This document shows positions 16,571 to 24,074 of a stretch of DNA of 33,174 bases, in pieces. How positions within the stretch are numbered: position 1 is the stretch's first letter; every line of letters begins with the position of its first letter. Under the pieces are notes generated by a model that saw only the letters and a program-made list of their open reading frames with translations, was not told the DNA's origin and made no database searches. Source of the stretch: Gammaproteobacteria bacterium (GTDB lineage Bacteria > Pseudomonadota > Gammaproteobacteria > GCA-001735895); the NCBI GenBank assembly GCA_024225395.1, contig JAAEMR010000074.1, positions 1 to 33,174 of the forward strand, read 5' to 3'. The translations under genes were made by a program, and so were the position numbers.

Positions 16571-19189
16571 TTACTCATCAATAAGGCAGGAAGCCAACTT
16601 TTCAGCAACATCATTTGATAAATTTTCTTTTGCCTGAATACGTAACACCTGCTGTTTCATTTTTTGACCCAGTTCAGGGGTTAGCTTCTTCCAGTTAAGG
16701 AAAGCACTCACCATACGTGAAGCAACCTGTGGATTGATACTGTCCAGCTGGATAACTTTGTCGGCAAAAAACTCAAACCCTTTGCCGGATTCATGATAAA
16801 AAGCATTTATATTCGACTGAATCGGACCAAGTAACGAACGCGCACGATTTGGATTTTTAAGATTAAAAGCAGGATGTTTTTCCAGTTCAAGTATTTCTTC
16901 CAGTGCATTGTCAGTCTGTGAAGCAGCCTGTAAACCAAACCACTTATCCACCACCAGTGCTGTATCAGACCATTGCTGATAAAAAGCATCAAACATTTTA
17001 GTTCTGGTTTCATTGCTGTAATGCATCACAGCCATCAGACCACCCATTTGATCGGTCATGTTATCCGCATTATTGAACTGGGACTGAGCCATCTCAAAAT
17101 ACTGTGGTTGTTGTAACATCGTCAAATAAAGCAGACAGGTATTTTTAAGACTTCGTTTGCCAATGGCCTCAGGTGTTAACTGGTAGGCATCAGAATCCTG
17201 GCAGGACTCATACAACACTTTTAGTTGCGATTCAACATGGGTAGCTACCTGTGTTTTGACAAACTCCCTGACCTGGTGAATTTTATGCACATCGACCGGA
17301 CTGCACATTTCAGCCAGGTATTTTTCTCCCGGCAGGCTCAACATTTCAGCCAGCAGAGGTTTGTCGATACGGGTATTTTCAAGTATACCTGCAAAAGCAT
17401 TAATCAAGCTCTCAAGTGCATCAGTTTTCTCAATGTTTTCTGCATTAATCATCTCCAGCATCACCTGGGTGGAAAATTGCTGCCCTGCTTCCCATTGATT
17501 AAATGAATCGGTTTCGCAGGTCATCAATTTAGCCAGCTCCTGCTGAGTTAAATCAGTATGAATATTTACCGGTGAGGAAAACTCTCTGAAACAGGAAATT
17601 AACGGTAACTCAGGAATTGATTCAAAATCAAAGGTTTGATCTTCATCCAGTATATTTAACACCAGCTCCACATCACCCGCTTCATTCATCGCTAAAGGTG
17701 TTCCCGATTGATCGAATAATGAAACCTTCATCGGAATATGGAACGGCAGGTTGGCTTCTCCCTGAGTATGACCTGTCTCCTGCTTTACCCATAGTTTGAG
17801 GGTTTGTTTGTCTTCATTATAAATTCGTGAAATGGATACTGACGGAGTTCCGGATTGTTCATACCAGCGCTGGAATTGAGTAAGGTCAACGCCCGTAGCA
17901 TCAGACATGGCCTGTCTAAAATCATCGGTCGTCACAGCCTGTCCATCAAATCGTTTGAAGTAAAGATCCATGCCCGCACGAAATCCATCTTTACCCAGTA
18001 AAGTATGATACATACGTATCACTTCAGCCCCTTTCTCATACACCGTTGATGTGTAAAAATTATTAATCTCCATGTAGGAACTTGGGCGTATAGGATGAGC
18101 CATCGGACCGGCATCTTCGGCAAACTGATGACTGCGCAAACCACGTACATCATTAATGCGTTGAATGGATCTAGACATCATGTCTGAACTAAATTCCTGG
18201 TCACGGAATACTGTCAGTCCTTCCTTCAGGCTCAGCTGAAACCAGTCACGACAGGTGACCCGGTTACCCGTCCAGTTATGAAAATATTCGTGTCCAATAA
18301 CACCTTCGATGCCCAGATAATTGTTATCCGTCGCCGTTTGCTGGTTAGCCAGCACGTACTGGGTGTTAAAAACATTAAGACCCTTATTTTCCATCGCGCC
18401 CATATTAAAATCATCCACCGCCACGATCATGTATAAATCCAGATCATACTCAAGACCAAACACATCTTCATCCCACTTCATGGCTTTCTGCAGTGAGGTT
18501 AAAGCGTGATCACATTTATCTTTATTATGGTGTTCGGTATATATTTCAAGATCCACATGGCGACCGGACAAAGTTGTAAATGCACCCGAAATACAGGCCA
18601 GATCACCCGCGACCAGTGCAAACAGATAACTTGGTTTGGGGAATGGGTCTTCCCATTTAACCCAGTGTCTTTCACCATCGTCACCCGCATCTGTTTTGTT
18701 ACCATTAGATAGCAATACCGGGAAAGATTTTTTATCCGCTCTGACCGTAGTTGTGAACACAGACATAACATCCGGGCGATCCAGGTAAAAAGTAATATGA
18801 CGGAACCCTTCTGCTTCACATTGACTGCAATAGTTGCCATTGCTCTGATACAGTCCTTCCAGGCTCGTATTGGCTGCCGGGTCAATCTCAACTGTTGCGC
18901 GAAATACAAATTCGTGGGGTACGTCAGGGATAGACAGTAGTTTTCCGTCATAACTAAAATCAGAGTCATCCAGAAAATCCTCGTCTATCTGTAAATCAAC
19001 AACTTTTAACCCCACTCCATCAAGTACCAGGGGAGCCTGCCCATCTTCTGTCTGGCGAGCAATAGTTAACCGACTTCGAACCGTCGTAACCCCCTCTTTC
19101 AAGGAGAAATCCAGGTCTGTTCGCTGAATAGTAAAATCGGGTTGTTTATATTGTTTCAGATATTTACGCTGAGACTGACCAATCTTCAT
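16571..19189 (-). CDS. pepN: Aminopeptidase N (M1 family)
   Basis: A cytoplasmic zinc aminopeptidase that removes N-terminal residues from peptides. The 872-residue length equals that of proteobacterial PepN (about 870). The substrate-binding GAMEN motif (FNMGAMENKGLNVFN) is followed by the zinc site H-E-Y-F-H at residues 300-304 and the third ligand Glu323 (LSLKEGL). The C-terminal helical domain includes the family segments ANAMTDQ-like DNMTDQMGGLMAVMH and NPNRARSLLGPIQSN-NAFYHE. The ATG at 19189 has AAGG about 12 nt upstream. The gene is followed 5 nt later by the RpfE-like gene. Confidence 0.97.
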   Translation of the reverse strand: MKIGQSQRKYLKQYKQPDFTIQRTDLDFSLKEGVTTVRSRLTIARQTEDGQAPLVLDGVGLKVVDLQIDEDFLDDSDFSYDGKLLSIPDVPHEFVFRATVEIDPAANTSLEGLYQSNGNYCSQCEAEGFRHITFYLDRPDVMSVFTTTVRADKKSFPVLLSNGNKTDAGDDGERHWVKWEDPFPKPSYLFALVAGDLACISGAFTTLSGRHVDLEIYTEHHNKDKCDHALTSLQKAMKWDEDVFGLEYDLDLYMIVAVDDFNMGAMENKGLNVFNTQYVLANQQTATDNNYLGIEGVIGHEYFHNWTGNRVTCRDWFQLSLKEGLTVFRDQEFSSDMMSRSIQRINDVRGLRSHQFAEDAGPMAHPIRPSSYMEINNFYTSTVYEKGAEVIRMYHTLLGKDGFRAGMDLYFKRFDGQAVTTDDFRQAMSDATGVDLTQFQRWYEQSGTPSVSISRIYNEDKQTLKLWVKQETGHTQGEANLPFHIPMKVSLFDQSGTPLAMNEAGDVELVLNILDEDQTFDFESIPELPLISCFREFSSPVNIHTDLTQQELAKLMTCETDSFNQWEAGQQFSTQVMLEMINAENIEKTDALESLINAFAGILENTRIDKPLLAEMLSLPGEKYLAEMCSPVDVHKIHQVREFVKTQVATHVESQLKVLYESCQDSDAYQLTPEAIGKRSLKNTCLLYLTMLQQPQYFEMAQSQFNNADNMTDQMGGLMAVMHYSNETRTKMFDAFYQQWSDTALVVDKWFGLQAASQTDNALEEILELEKHPAFNLKNPNRARSLLGPIQSNINAFYHESGKGFEFFADKVIQLDSINPQVASRMVSAFLNWKKLTPELGQKMKQQVLRIQAKENLSNDVAEKLASCLIDE

Positions 19190-19383
19190 ATTGATGCTTT
19201 ACCTTAGGCTTTAAAAGTTGTTTTTATAATTTAAGTGTTTATTAAAATACACTCCAAGTTTATCCAAGTTGATGCTTTTTAACTAAATTTCAAGGTCTGC
19301 TGTTATAAGCAATAACTCTATTATGCATCTGGTTTCTACTCATTATGATTAAGAATATTGAAGCTGGAAAAATCTGTTGAATT

Positions 19384-19400
19384 GCAAAAGTCTGCAAAAG
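19384..19400 (+). promoter_or_regulatory. Two-copy direct repeat GCAAAAG with 10-bp period
   Basis: GCAAAAG at 19384-19390 is repeated exactly at 19394-19400, giving GCAAA-N5-GCAAA. This is the same half-site and spacing as the array between the spy-like gene and cpxR, and it has the geometry of the known CpxR box (GTAAA-N5-GTAAA). It lies 141 nt upstream of the candidate promoter for the gene at 19594 and 195 nt from pepN. Binding by CpxR is an inference. Confidence 0.4.
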
Positions 19401-19423
19401 CTCTTGATTCGTCTAGCTATATA

Positions 19424-19463
19424 AAAAAATACTCATCACCAATAAGGTGACCACGTATTTTTT
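19424..19463. other. Intergenic hairpin with A/T-run arms
   Basis: Outer arms AAAAAATAC and GTATTTTTT are perfectly complementary over 9 bp. Inside them a second pair, CACC/GGTG, encloses AATAA. The structure could be an intrinsic terminator for a transcript on either strand, or just a structured spacer. No gene ends immediately before it. Confidence 0.35.
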
Positions 19464-19524
19464 CAATACGCCAGGCAAACCAGTAACTTGCACATCATTA
19501 TCGCACTTAACTGACTTTTCCAGG

Positions 19525-19554
19525 TTGAAATCATGATTATTAAGTGCTTATATA
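19525..19554 (+). promoter_or_regulatory. Candidate sigma70 promoter for the 19594 gene
   Basis: TTGAAA (-35, five of six consensus bases) and TATATA (-10, four of six) are separated by 18 bp. The expected transcription start is near 19561, giving a leader of roughly 30 nt to the ATG at 19594. Seen by eye only. Confidence 0.45.
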
Positions 19555-19593
19555 AACCTGTAGTTTTCAAAAATAAGACTCAGGTAAATAATA

Positions 19594-20337
19594 ATGGTTG
19601 CGTCAAAAACACCGGTTAAAAAAACTCCTGTAAAAAAATCAGTGGCTGTTAAGAAATCTGTACCCAAAAAAATCACCTTGAAAAAAGACCTTGATGAAGA
19701 GTTCCCGCAAAAAAAAATAACCCTTAAAAAATCACTCAACACAGAACCGGGGATCAAGCCCTCTTCAAAAACCACTGCAAAAAATTCTCCCAAAACGACT
19801 AAAACCGTTAAACCGCCTACTATCGATAAAGACAAACAGCATAAGCCTGATGAGCAAATAAGCCTGATGATTGAGCAATTCAGCCAGACTATTAGCGCTA
19901 TCGCTGAACAAAGTGATAAACGGGAGCAACGCAGCCTTGAAATGCTCAGGGTTCTCACCGATTCATTACAAAAAAATCAGCCTGGAACCGCTCCAAACAA
20001 CCACTCAAATGAAATTGTCCGGCGTAATCGTATAATCGGACTATCGGCTGCGACTATTGGCACCGTTGCCATTCTGGCCATACTGTATGTCGTCAATATG
20101 CTGGGAACAGCCATGACCGACATATCCACTGATATTCATAAAATCCAGTTATCTGTCGGAGACATTTCAACTCGAATGGACAGCATGACTCTGGATATCA
20201 ATTCAATGTCAGGCAACATGCAACAATTGAATCGAAATATCACCACCATGAGTAAAGACCTGAGCATTTTAAGTTATACGCTGGCCCCCTCTTTACAGGG
20301 TATGCGCGGTGGAGCTCCCTGGGCGCCTTTACCTTAG
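19594..20337 (+). CDS. Lysine-rich single-pass membrane protein of unknown function
   Basis: A 247-residue protein in three parts. Residues 1-80 are very basic and low-complexity, with repeats of K-T-P-V-K-K and K-K-I-T-L-K-K units. Residues 85-135 form a likely coiled coil (EQFSQTISAIAEQSDKREQRSLEMLRVL). One membrane helix lies at about 147-170 (IIGLSAATIGTVAILAILYVV), and the C-terminal part is methionine-rich with heptad spacing (RMDSMTLDINSMSGNMQQLN), ending in a Gly/Pro-rich tail. The basic side implies an inside N terminus and a periplasmic C-terminal coil. The N terminus could bind nucleic acid or acidic partners; this is speculation. The ATG has AGG 9 nt upstream. It stands alone, flanked by structured intergenic DNA. 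Family not recognised. Confidence 0.75.
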   Translation: MVASKTPVKKTPVKKSVAVKKSVPKKITLKKDLDEEFPQKKITLKKSLNTEPGIKPSSKTTAKNSPKTTKTVKPPTIDKDKQHKPDEQISLMIEQFSQTISAIAEQSDKREQRSLEMLRVLTDSLQKNQPGTAPNNHSNEIVRRNRIIGLSAATIGTVAILAILYVVNMLGTAMTDISTDIHKIQLSVGDISTRMDSMTLDINSMSGNMQQLNRNITTMSKDLSILSYTLAPSLQGMRGGAPWAPLP

Positions 20338-20401
20338 TCATTAATTAAATCAAAAGAATACCTGGTTACCCCTGAGAGTCAGCTATTTGATTTAAAAATA
20401 A

Positions 20402-20645
20402 CTCACCACGAAGGACGCAGAGTTATTAATAATTAGGAGAGTATTTTGATTTCTATAAATATTTTCCAAATTATAAAAGCTTTAACGAATTGAAGATGCA
20501 TTGAGAAAACAGGTTGAGCTTAAAACACCTTAACCCCTTGTGATCTGATCCTCTGCGACCTCGGCGGTTAAAAGGTTTTAATGACTGATTTATCCGCTTA
20601 ACTTCTTAGACTGTCTTTATTTTTCTTCATGCTCTTCGTGGTGAG
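20402..20645. repeat. Intergenic element bounded by 12-bp inverted repeats
   Basis: The 317-nt gap at 20338-20654 contains CTCACCACGAAG at 20402-20413 and its exact inverse complement CTTCGTGGTGAG at 20634-20645. Inside is a second nested pair, CGCAGAG (20416-20422) and CTCTGCG (20551-20557), the latter followed by ACCTCGGCGGTTAA. I see no open frame. Motifs of the type ACCACGAAGGAC / CTCTGCG-CCTC-GCGGTTAA recur as dispersed intergenic repeats in many environmental bacteria. I therefore read this as one copy of such a family, perhaps a non-autonomous mobile element or a structured-RNA repeat. No target-site duplication was identified. The short flanks outside the element hold nothing obvious. 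Confidence 0.55.
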
Positions 20646-20654
20646 AAATACGAA

Positions 20655-22172
20655 TTAGTATTTCACCTGCCATTCTGGTGATCCAATCCGCCGGTCGAAC
20701 ACAAAAGGCATATCATTAAACCCGGTATATCTAATCTGCACAGGCGGGTAATAAGGCGCTTCATGATGCAGTTTATTTAGTTGTACATGGATGAGATTGT
20801 CGACACTCTCACTGTTGCGATAGGACCATTTATGACCGTTAGCATGCAAAAACATTAATGGTCTGGAAAATAACATAGCGCTCTCGTTTAATGAATCCAG
20901 TAGTCGCCCGTCAAATACACCGGCCTTAGCATGTGCCAGAATTATCGCCGCTTTAGCATTGCTCGATAATAAACTCTGACGAATCCAGTCCCCGTTATCC
21001 GCGATTCTTTTATTCCACTCCATTTCATCATGCACCCTGCCTTCTGGCAGGTTTATACCGATATACAGCACATCTCCCGGCTGGAAACTAAAATTTTCCT
21101 GGCGTTGTGCTTGAGTGATAACCGGAAAAGGTAATTCGAAACGCTCATAAAACTTACCCAGATGACGTTTCCAGTAACCCAGACTTTGATCAGGGTTGAG
21201 GGTGTCATTCCAGTCATTATCGCCCAAAACCACAAAGACAGGCTTGCGATTATTAACACTCAGAGTCTTAGCCATGCTAGCGTATCTGGACTCGGGTACC
21301 ACATCAATGCCCTTGCCCAGATCACCCAGATGAGCGATAAAAGACGATTCACTGGAACGATTTTCAGTAAAAATATAGTGTTTTAATGCAATTTCATCTT
21401 CCACTTTATAGGGGCCGCAACCCATGGCGCTAAAATGTTCACCTGATAACTTCTGCGTGTAAACTTCGAGCAGTGACCTACCCTCCGCTGTTGCGGCTGT
21501 TCGCCACAGGCTGCCAGCCTGAAACAGCGAGAGTGCTTTTGCAATAACACGTTCTGCTTCCCGGGATCGTTGATCATCCAGTAACGTAGAGATGAGTAAA
21601 TCCCAGGAAGAAGCCAGGTAGGGAAACCGGTCTCGCCCCTCTCGTAAATGGCGCAGGTAACGATAGGTAGACCACTTACGCAGGTAATTACCCAGTTTTT
21701 CCCACGCATGATCGGGGGAGTTTTGCATATCAGTAGCCCGTTTCAACCAGCGGATACCCACCTTGATATTACCGTATTTCAACATCCACTGGCCAATTTT
21801 CTGTACTGCCCAGTCAGCATCGGGGTCTCTGGCAACTTCTATCTGGAAAACATACAGGGCTCCATAGTAGTTACCCAGTTTACGATAGGTTCGGGCTATT
21901 TTTTTGACCAGTCTTTTACGCTCTTTTAGCGGGTACTCACTGACTTCTGTTACAGAATCCTCCAGCATGTCCAGAGCCAGTAAAGAATTATCCAGCGATA
22001 ATTCATAATCACCTGTCTGATAAAAAGCGTTAGCCCGATGTTCGTAATCGAACCAGTTAACTGGAGGGGTTTTAATATCGGAGCTGGATAGCTTTAAGGT
22101 ATCAGCAGACAACACTGGCTGACAGAAAAAAAATAACGCAAATGGAACTATAATGTACCTGAATAATGCCAT
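20655..22172 (-). CDS. Exported TPR-repeat protein with calcineurin-like metallophosphoesterase domain
   Basis: A 505-residue protein. The start at ATG 22172 is chosen because AAGGAAGG sits 7 nt upstream and it opens a clean signal peptide (MALFRYIIVPFALFFFCQPVLSA). A longer frame from 22229 would bury that signal. Residues 35-240 are helical repeat sequence of TPR/Sel1 type (HRANAFYQTGDYELSLDNSLLAL; LGNYYGALYVFQIEVARDP). The C-terminal half has a degenerate metallophosphoesterase series: GDLGKG, then GDNDWND (the GNH[D/E] position), LAHAK, and HANGHKW (the G-H-x-H position). The first D-x-H motif is not obvious, so activity is uncertain. It likely acts in the periplasm. It is monocistronic and divergent from umuD. 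I recognise the domain types but not a named family. Confidence 0.68.
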   Translation of the reverse strand: MALFRYIIVPFALFFFCQPVLSADTLKLSSSDIKTPPVNWFDYEHRANAFYQTGDYELSLDNSLLALDMLEDSVTEVSEYPLKERKRLVKKIARTYRKLGNYYGALYVFQIEVARDPDADWAVQKIGQWMLKYGNIKVGIRWLKRATDMQNSPDHAWEKLGNYLRKWSTYRYLRHLREGRDRFPYLASSWDLLISTLLDDQRSREAERVIAKALSLFQAGSLWRTAATAEGRSLLEVYTQKLSGEHFSAMGCGPYKVEDEIALKHYIFTENRSSESSFIAHLGDLGKGIDVVPESRYASMAKTLSVNNRKPVFVVLGDNDWNDTLNPDQSLGYWKRHLGKFYERFELPFPVITQAQRQENFSFQPGDVLYIGINLPEGRVHDEMEWNKRIADNGDWIRQSLLSSNAKAAIILAHAKAGVFDGRLLDSLNESAMLFSRPLMFLHANGHKWSYRNSESVDNLIHVQLNKLHHEAPYYPPVQIRYTGFNDMPFVFDRRIGSPEWQVKY

Positions 22173-22284
22173 ACAACAGCCTTCCTTAACGACCTCACTA
22201 AGGGTTTTATCCATTGTAACAAGCATCACTCTTTATCGCTTCAATTAATCACTCCTTGATACGGCACTCAACAGGAAAATTTAC

Positions 22285-22314
22285 TTGAAGTTAGTTAATC
22301 GAATGTCTAAACTT
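22285..22314 (+). promoter_or_regulatory. Candidate umuD promoter with overlapping imperfect dyad
   Basis: TTGAAG (22285-22290) and TAAACT (22308-22313) are separated by 17 bp, with the predicted start near 22320 and the umuD ATG at 22346. The spacer is flanked by AAGTTAG (22288-22294) and CTAAACTT (22307-22314), an imperfect inverted repeat that could be an operator. The canonical gammaproteobacterial LexA box CTGT-N8-ACAG is not visible anywhere in 22173-22345. Confidence 0.35.
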
Positions 22315-22345
22315 AATGAGAACATTTTGAGAACTCACTATTGAC

Positions 22346-22780
22346 ATGTCACTTACCCGCATCACTCAGCCAGACACAGAACTGTCACATATTCAATTGC
22401 CCCTATTCGGTTGCCGGGTGCGAGCAGGCTTTCCCTCGCCTGCCGATGATTTTATTGATAAGTCACTGGATTTAAATGAGTTCCTGATAAAAAAACCGGC
22501 CGCCACTTTTTTTGCCTGGGCAGAAGGTGATTCACTGCGTGATATCGGTATCACCGAGGGTGACCTGTTAATTATTGACCGCTCAGTGGAACGCACCCAG
22601 GGTGCCATCGTCGTCGCGGCCATCGATGGTGAACTCACCTGTAAAATTCTCGATATCCGGCGCATGCAATTATTATCAGCCAATGAAAATTACCCACCCA
22701 TCAATGTTTCCGGTAAAGAAGACCTGCTAATCGAAGGTGTCGTCACTCACAGCATCAAAAAGCACTTACCGAAAAGATGA
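22346..22780 (+). CDS. umuD: UmuD-like translesion polymerase accessory protein (self-cleaving, S24 family)
   Basis: The 144-residue product matches UmuD. The self-cleavage site is Ala27-Gly28 followed by FPSPADD; E. coli UmuD cuts Cys-Gly, while LexA uses Ala-Gly. The catalytic serine is Ser63 in EGDSLRDIGI and the lysine is Lys100 in DGELTCKIL. The dyad is therefore complete, and RecA-stimulated cleavage to an active UmuD' form is expected. It overlaps umuC by ATGA, so both subunits of Pol V are translationally coupled. The usual SOS operator is not recognisable upstream, which leaves the mode of induction open. Confidence 0.93.
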   Translation: MSLTRITQPDTELSHIQLPLFGCRVRAGFPSPADDFIDKSLDLNEFLIKKPAATFFAWAEGDSLRDIGITEGDLLIIDRSVERTQGAIVVAAIDGELTCKILDIRRMQLLSANENYPPINVSGKEDLLIEGVVTHSIKKHLPKR

Positions 22781-24027
22781 TAGCACTGGTTGACTGCAAC
22801 TCCTGTTACGCCTCCTGCGAGCAGGTTTTCCGCCCCGATTTACGTGATAAACCCGTCATCGTATTAAGTAATAATGATGGTTGCATTATTGCGCGCAGCA
22901 AAGAGGCAAAGAAACTCGGGGTTCCAGATTTACAGCCGTTCTTCAAAATTGAACAACAATTAAAAAAGCACCGGGTGGTGGTGTTTTCAGCTAACTTTCG
23001 GCTATACGGTGATATCTCCAACCAGGTCATGACCACTCTGCGTGATTTTTCTCCACGGGTGGAGCAATACAGTATCGATGAAATGTTTCTGGACTTCAGC
23101 GGTATGGACCTGGACTTGAATGACTATGGTTCATTAATTAAAGAATCCCTGTGGCAAAACGTGCGTATGCCGGTGGGTGTGGGCATTGCACCCACCAAAA
23201 CCCTGTCGAAACTAGCCAACCATGCCGCCAAAAAAATCAAAAGTTCAGGGGTAGCCGTGCTGGATAGCCCGGTGAAATGGCAATGGTTACAAAAGCGTCT
23301 GCCAATCATCAAAATATGGGGTGTTGGAAAACGCCTCAGCAAACGTTTGAATGCACTTGGTATCCATTCAGTCTATCAACTGGCACAGGCTGATCCAGGC
23401 TTCATCCGCAAACAAACCAGCATCAATATCGAACGTACCATCCGCGAGCTTAATGGTGAAGCCTGTATCAGCCTGGATGAACAGCCGGCACCCAAAAAAG
23501 AAATCTTTGTCACCCGTTCTTTTGGCAAAAAAACGGGTAGCAAGGAAGAGTTACTGCGCCATATCAGTCGTTATGCCGCTGCGGCAGCAGAAAAATTACG
23601 CAGCCAGAACAGTTTTTGCAGCAGCCTGTATCTGTTTGCTTTCACCTCAGAGTTCAAACCCGGTTTTTACAGCAACAGTAAAGTGATCAAACTGCCCTAC
23701 CCGACCAGTAACAGCACGATCATAATCAATCATGCCAAACAGGGCATGTCACAGCTTTATCAAGCGGGCAGTCTGTTTGCAAAATGCGGTATCGGTTTAC
23801 TCGATATCCGGGATCGAAATTTTCATCAATATGACTTATTCACTCCAGGTCAGCAACCCGCTACCGATGAACTCATGTGCATGATTGATAACATCAATCG
23901 ACGCTATGGTCGGGACTCCATGACCTTCGGGGCAGAGGGGTTAACCGGTAAATGGACCATGCATCAAAACCGCTTATCCCCCTCTTACACATCATCCTGG
24001 CTGGACTTACCCAGAGTAAACTGCTGA
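22777..24027 (+). CDS. umuC: DNA polymerase V catalytic subunit UmuC
   Basis: A Y-family polymerase that copies past DNA lesions. The 416 residues match UmuC length (about 422). It begins MIALVDCNSCYASCEQVFRP, with the metal-binding Asp in the first strand. The palm motif is YSIDEMFLDFSG (residues near 105-115), and VGIGIAPTKTLSKLANHAAKK is present in its VGVGIAPTKTL form. A helix-hairpin-helix region (WGVGKRLSKRLNALGI) follows, and QYDLF near residue 350 matches the beta-clamp binding motif (QLNLF in E. coli). The gene overlaps umuD by 4 nt. No truncation or lost catalytic residue is seen, so the Pol V system looks functional. Confidence 0.95.
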   Translation: MIALVDCNSCYASCEQVFRPDLRDKPVIVLSNNDGCIIARSKEAKKLGVPDLQPFFKIEQQLKKHRVVVFSANFRLYGDISNQVMTTLRDFSPRVEQYSIDEMFLDFSGMDLDLNDYGSLIKESLWQNVRMPVGVGIAPTKTLSKLANHAAKKIKSSGVAVLDSPVKWQWLQKRLPIIKIWGVGKRLSKRLNALGIHSVYQLAQADPGFIRKQTSINIERTIRELNGEACISLDEQPAPKKEIFVTRSFGKKTGSKEELLRHISRYAAAAAEKLRSQNSFCSSLYLFAFTSEFKPGFYSNSKVIKLPYPTSNSTIIINHAKQGMSQLYQAGSLFAKCGIGLLDIRDRNFHQYDLFTPGQQPATDELMCMIDNINRRYGRDSMTFGAEGLTGKWTMHQNRLSPSYTSSWLDLPRVNC

Positions 24028-24036
24028 TGCCACTGT

Positions 24037-24060
24037 ATTGCTAAAAGAGTTATTAGCTCA
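24037..24060. terminator. Weak bidirectional hairpin between umuC and the spy-like gene
   Basis: ATTG-CTAA at 24037-24044 can pair with TTAG-(CT)-CAAT at 24053-24062 around AAGAGTTA, with a 2-nt bulge. It sits in the 47-nt gap between convergent genes, which is the main reason to list it. The stem is AT-rich and the T-tracts are poor. Confidence 0.25.
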
Positions 24061-24074
24061 ATGACACATTCAGA

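Larger units (their letters stand above)
19190..19593. other. Intergenic region between pepN and the lysine-rich membrane protein gene
   Basis: About 400 nt without a convincing gene, lying between divergent genes. It holds three separately listed items: a two-copy GCAAAAG direct repeat (19384-19400), a hairpin with A/T-rich 9-bp arms (19424-19463), and a sigma70-like promoter (19525-19554) pointing right. The stretch 19200-19380 is AT-rich and presumably carries the pepN promoter, but I could not pick a clear one. Confidence 0.6.

Noticed and set aside
18499-18969. 156-codon open frame on the minus strand within pepN
   Set aside because: Same-strand alternative frame of pepN; the pepN frame carries all family motifs.
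19548-19958. 136-codon minus-strand frame opposite the lysine-rich gene
   Set aside because: Its Leu/Ser/Val-rich product is the mirror of AAA-rich lysine codons; no start signal and no plausible promoter.
22173-22229. N-terminal extension of the TPR-phosphoesterase protein to 22229
   Set aside because: It would bury a clean signal peptide; ATG 22172 has a strong AAGGAAGG site at good spacing.
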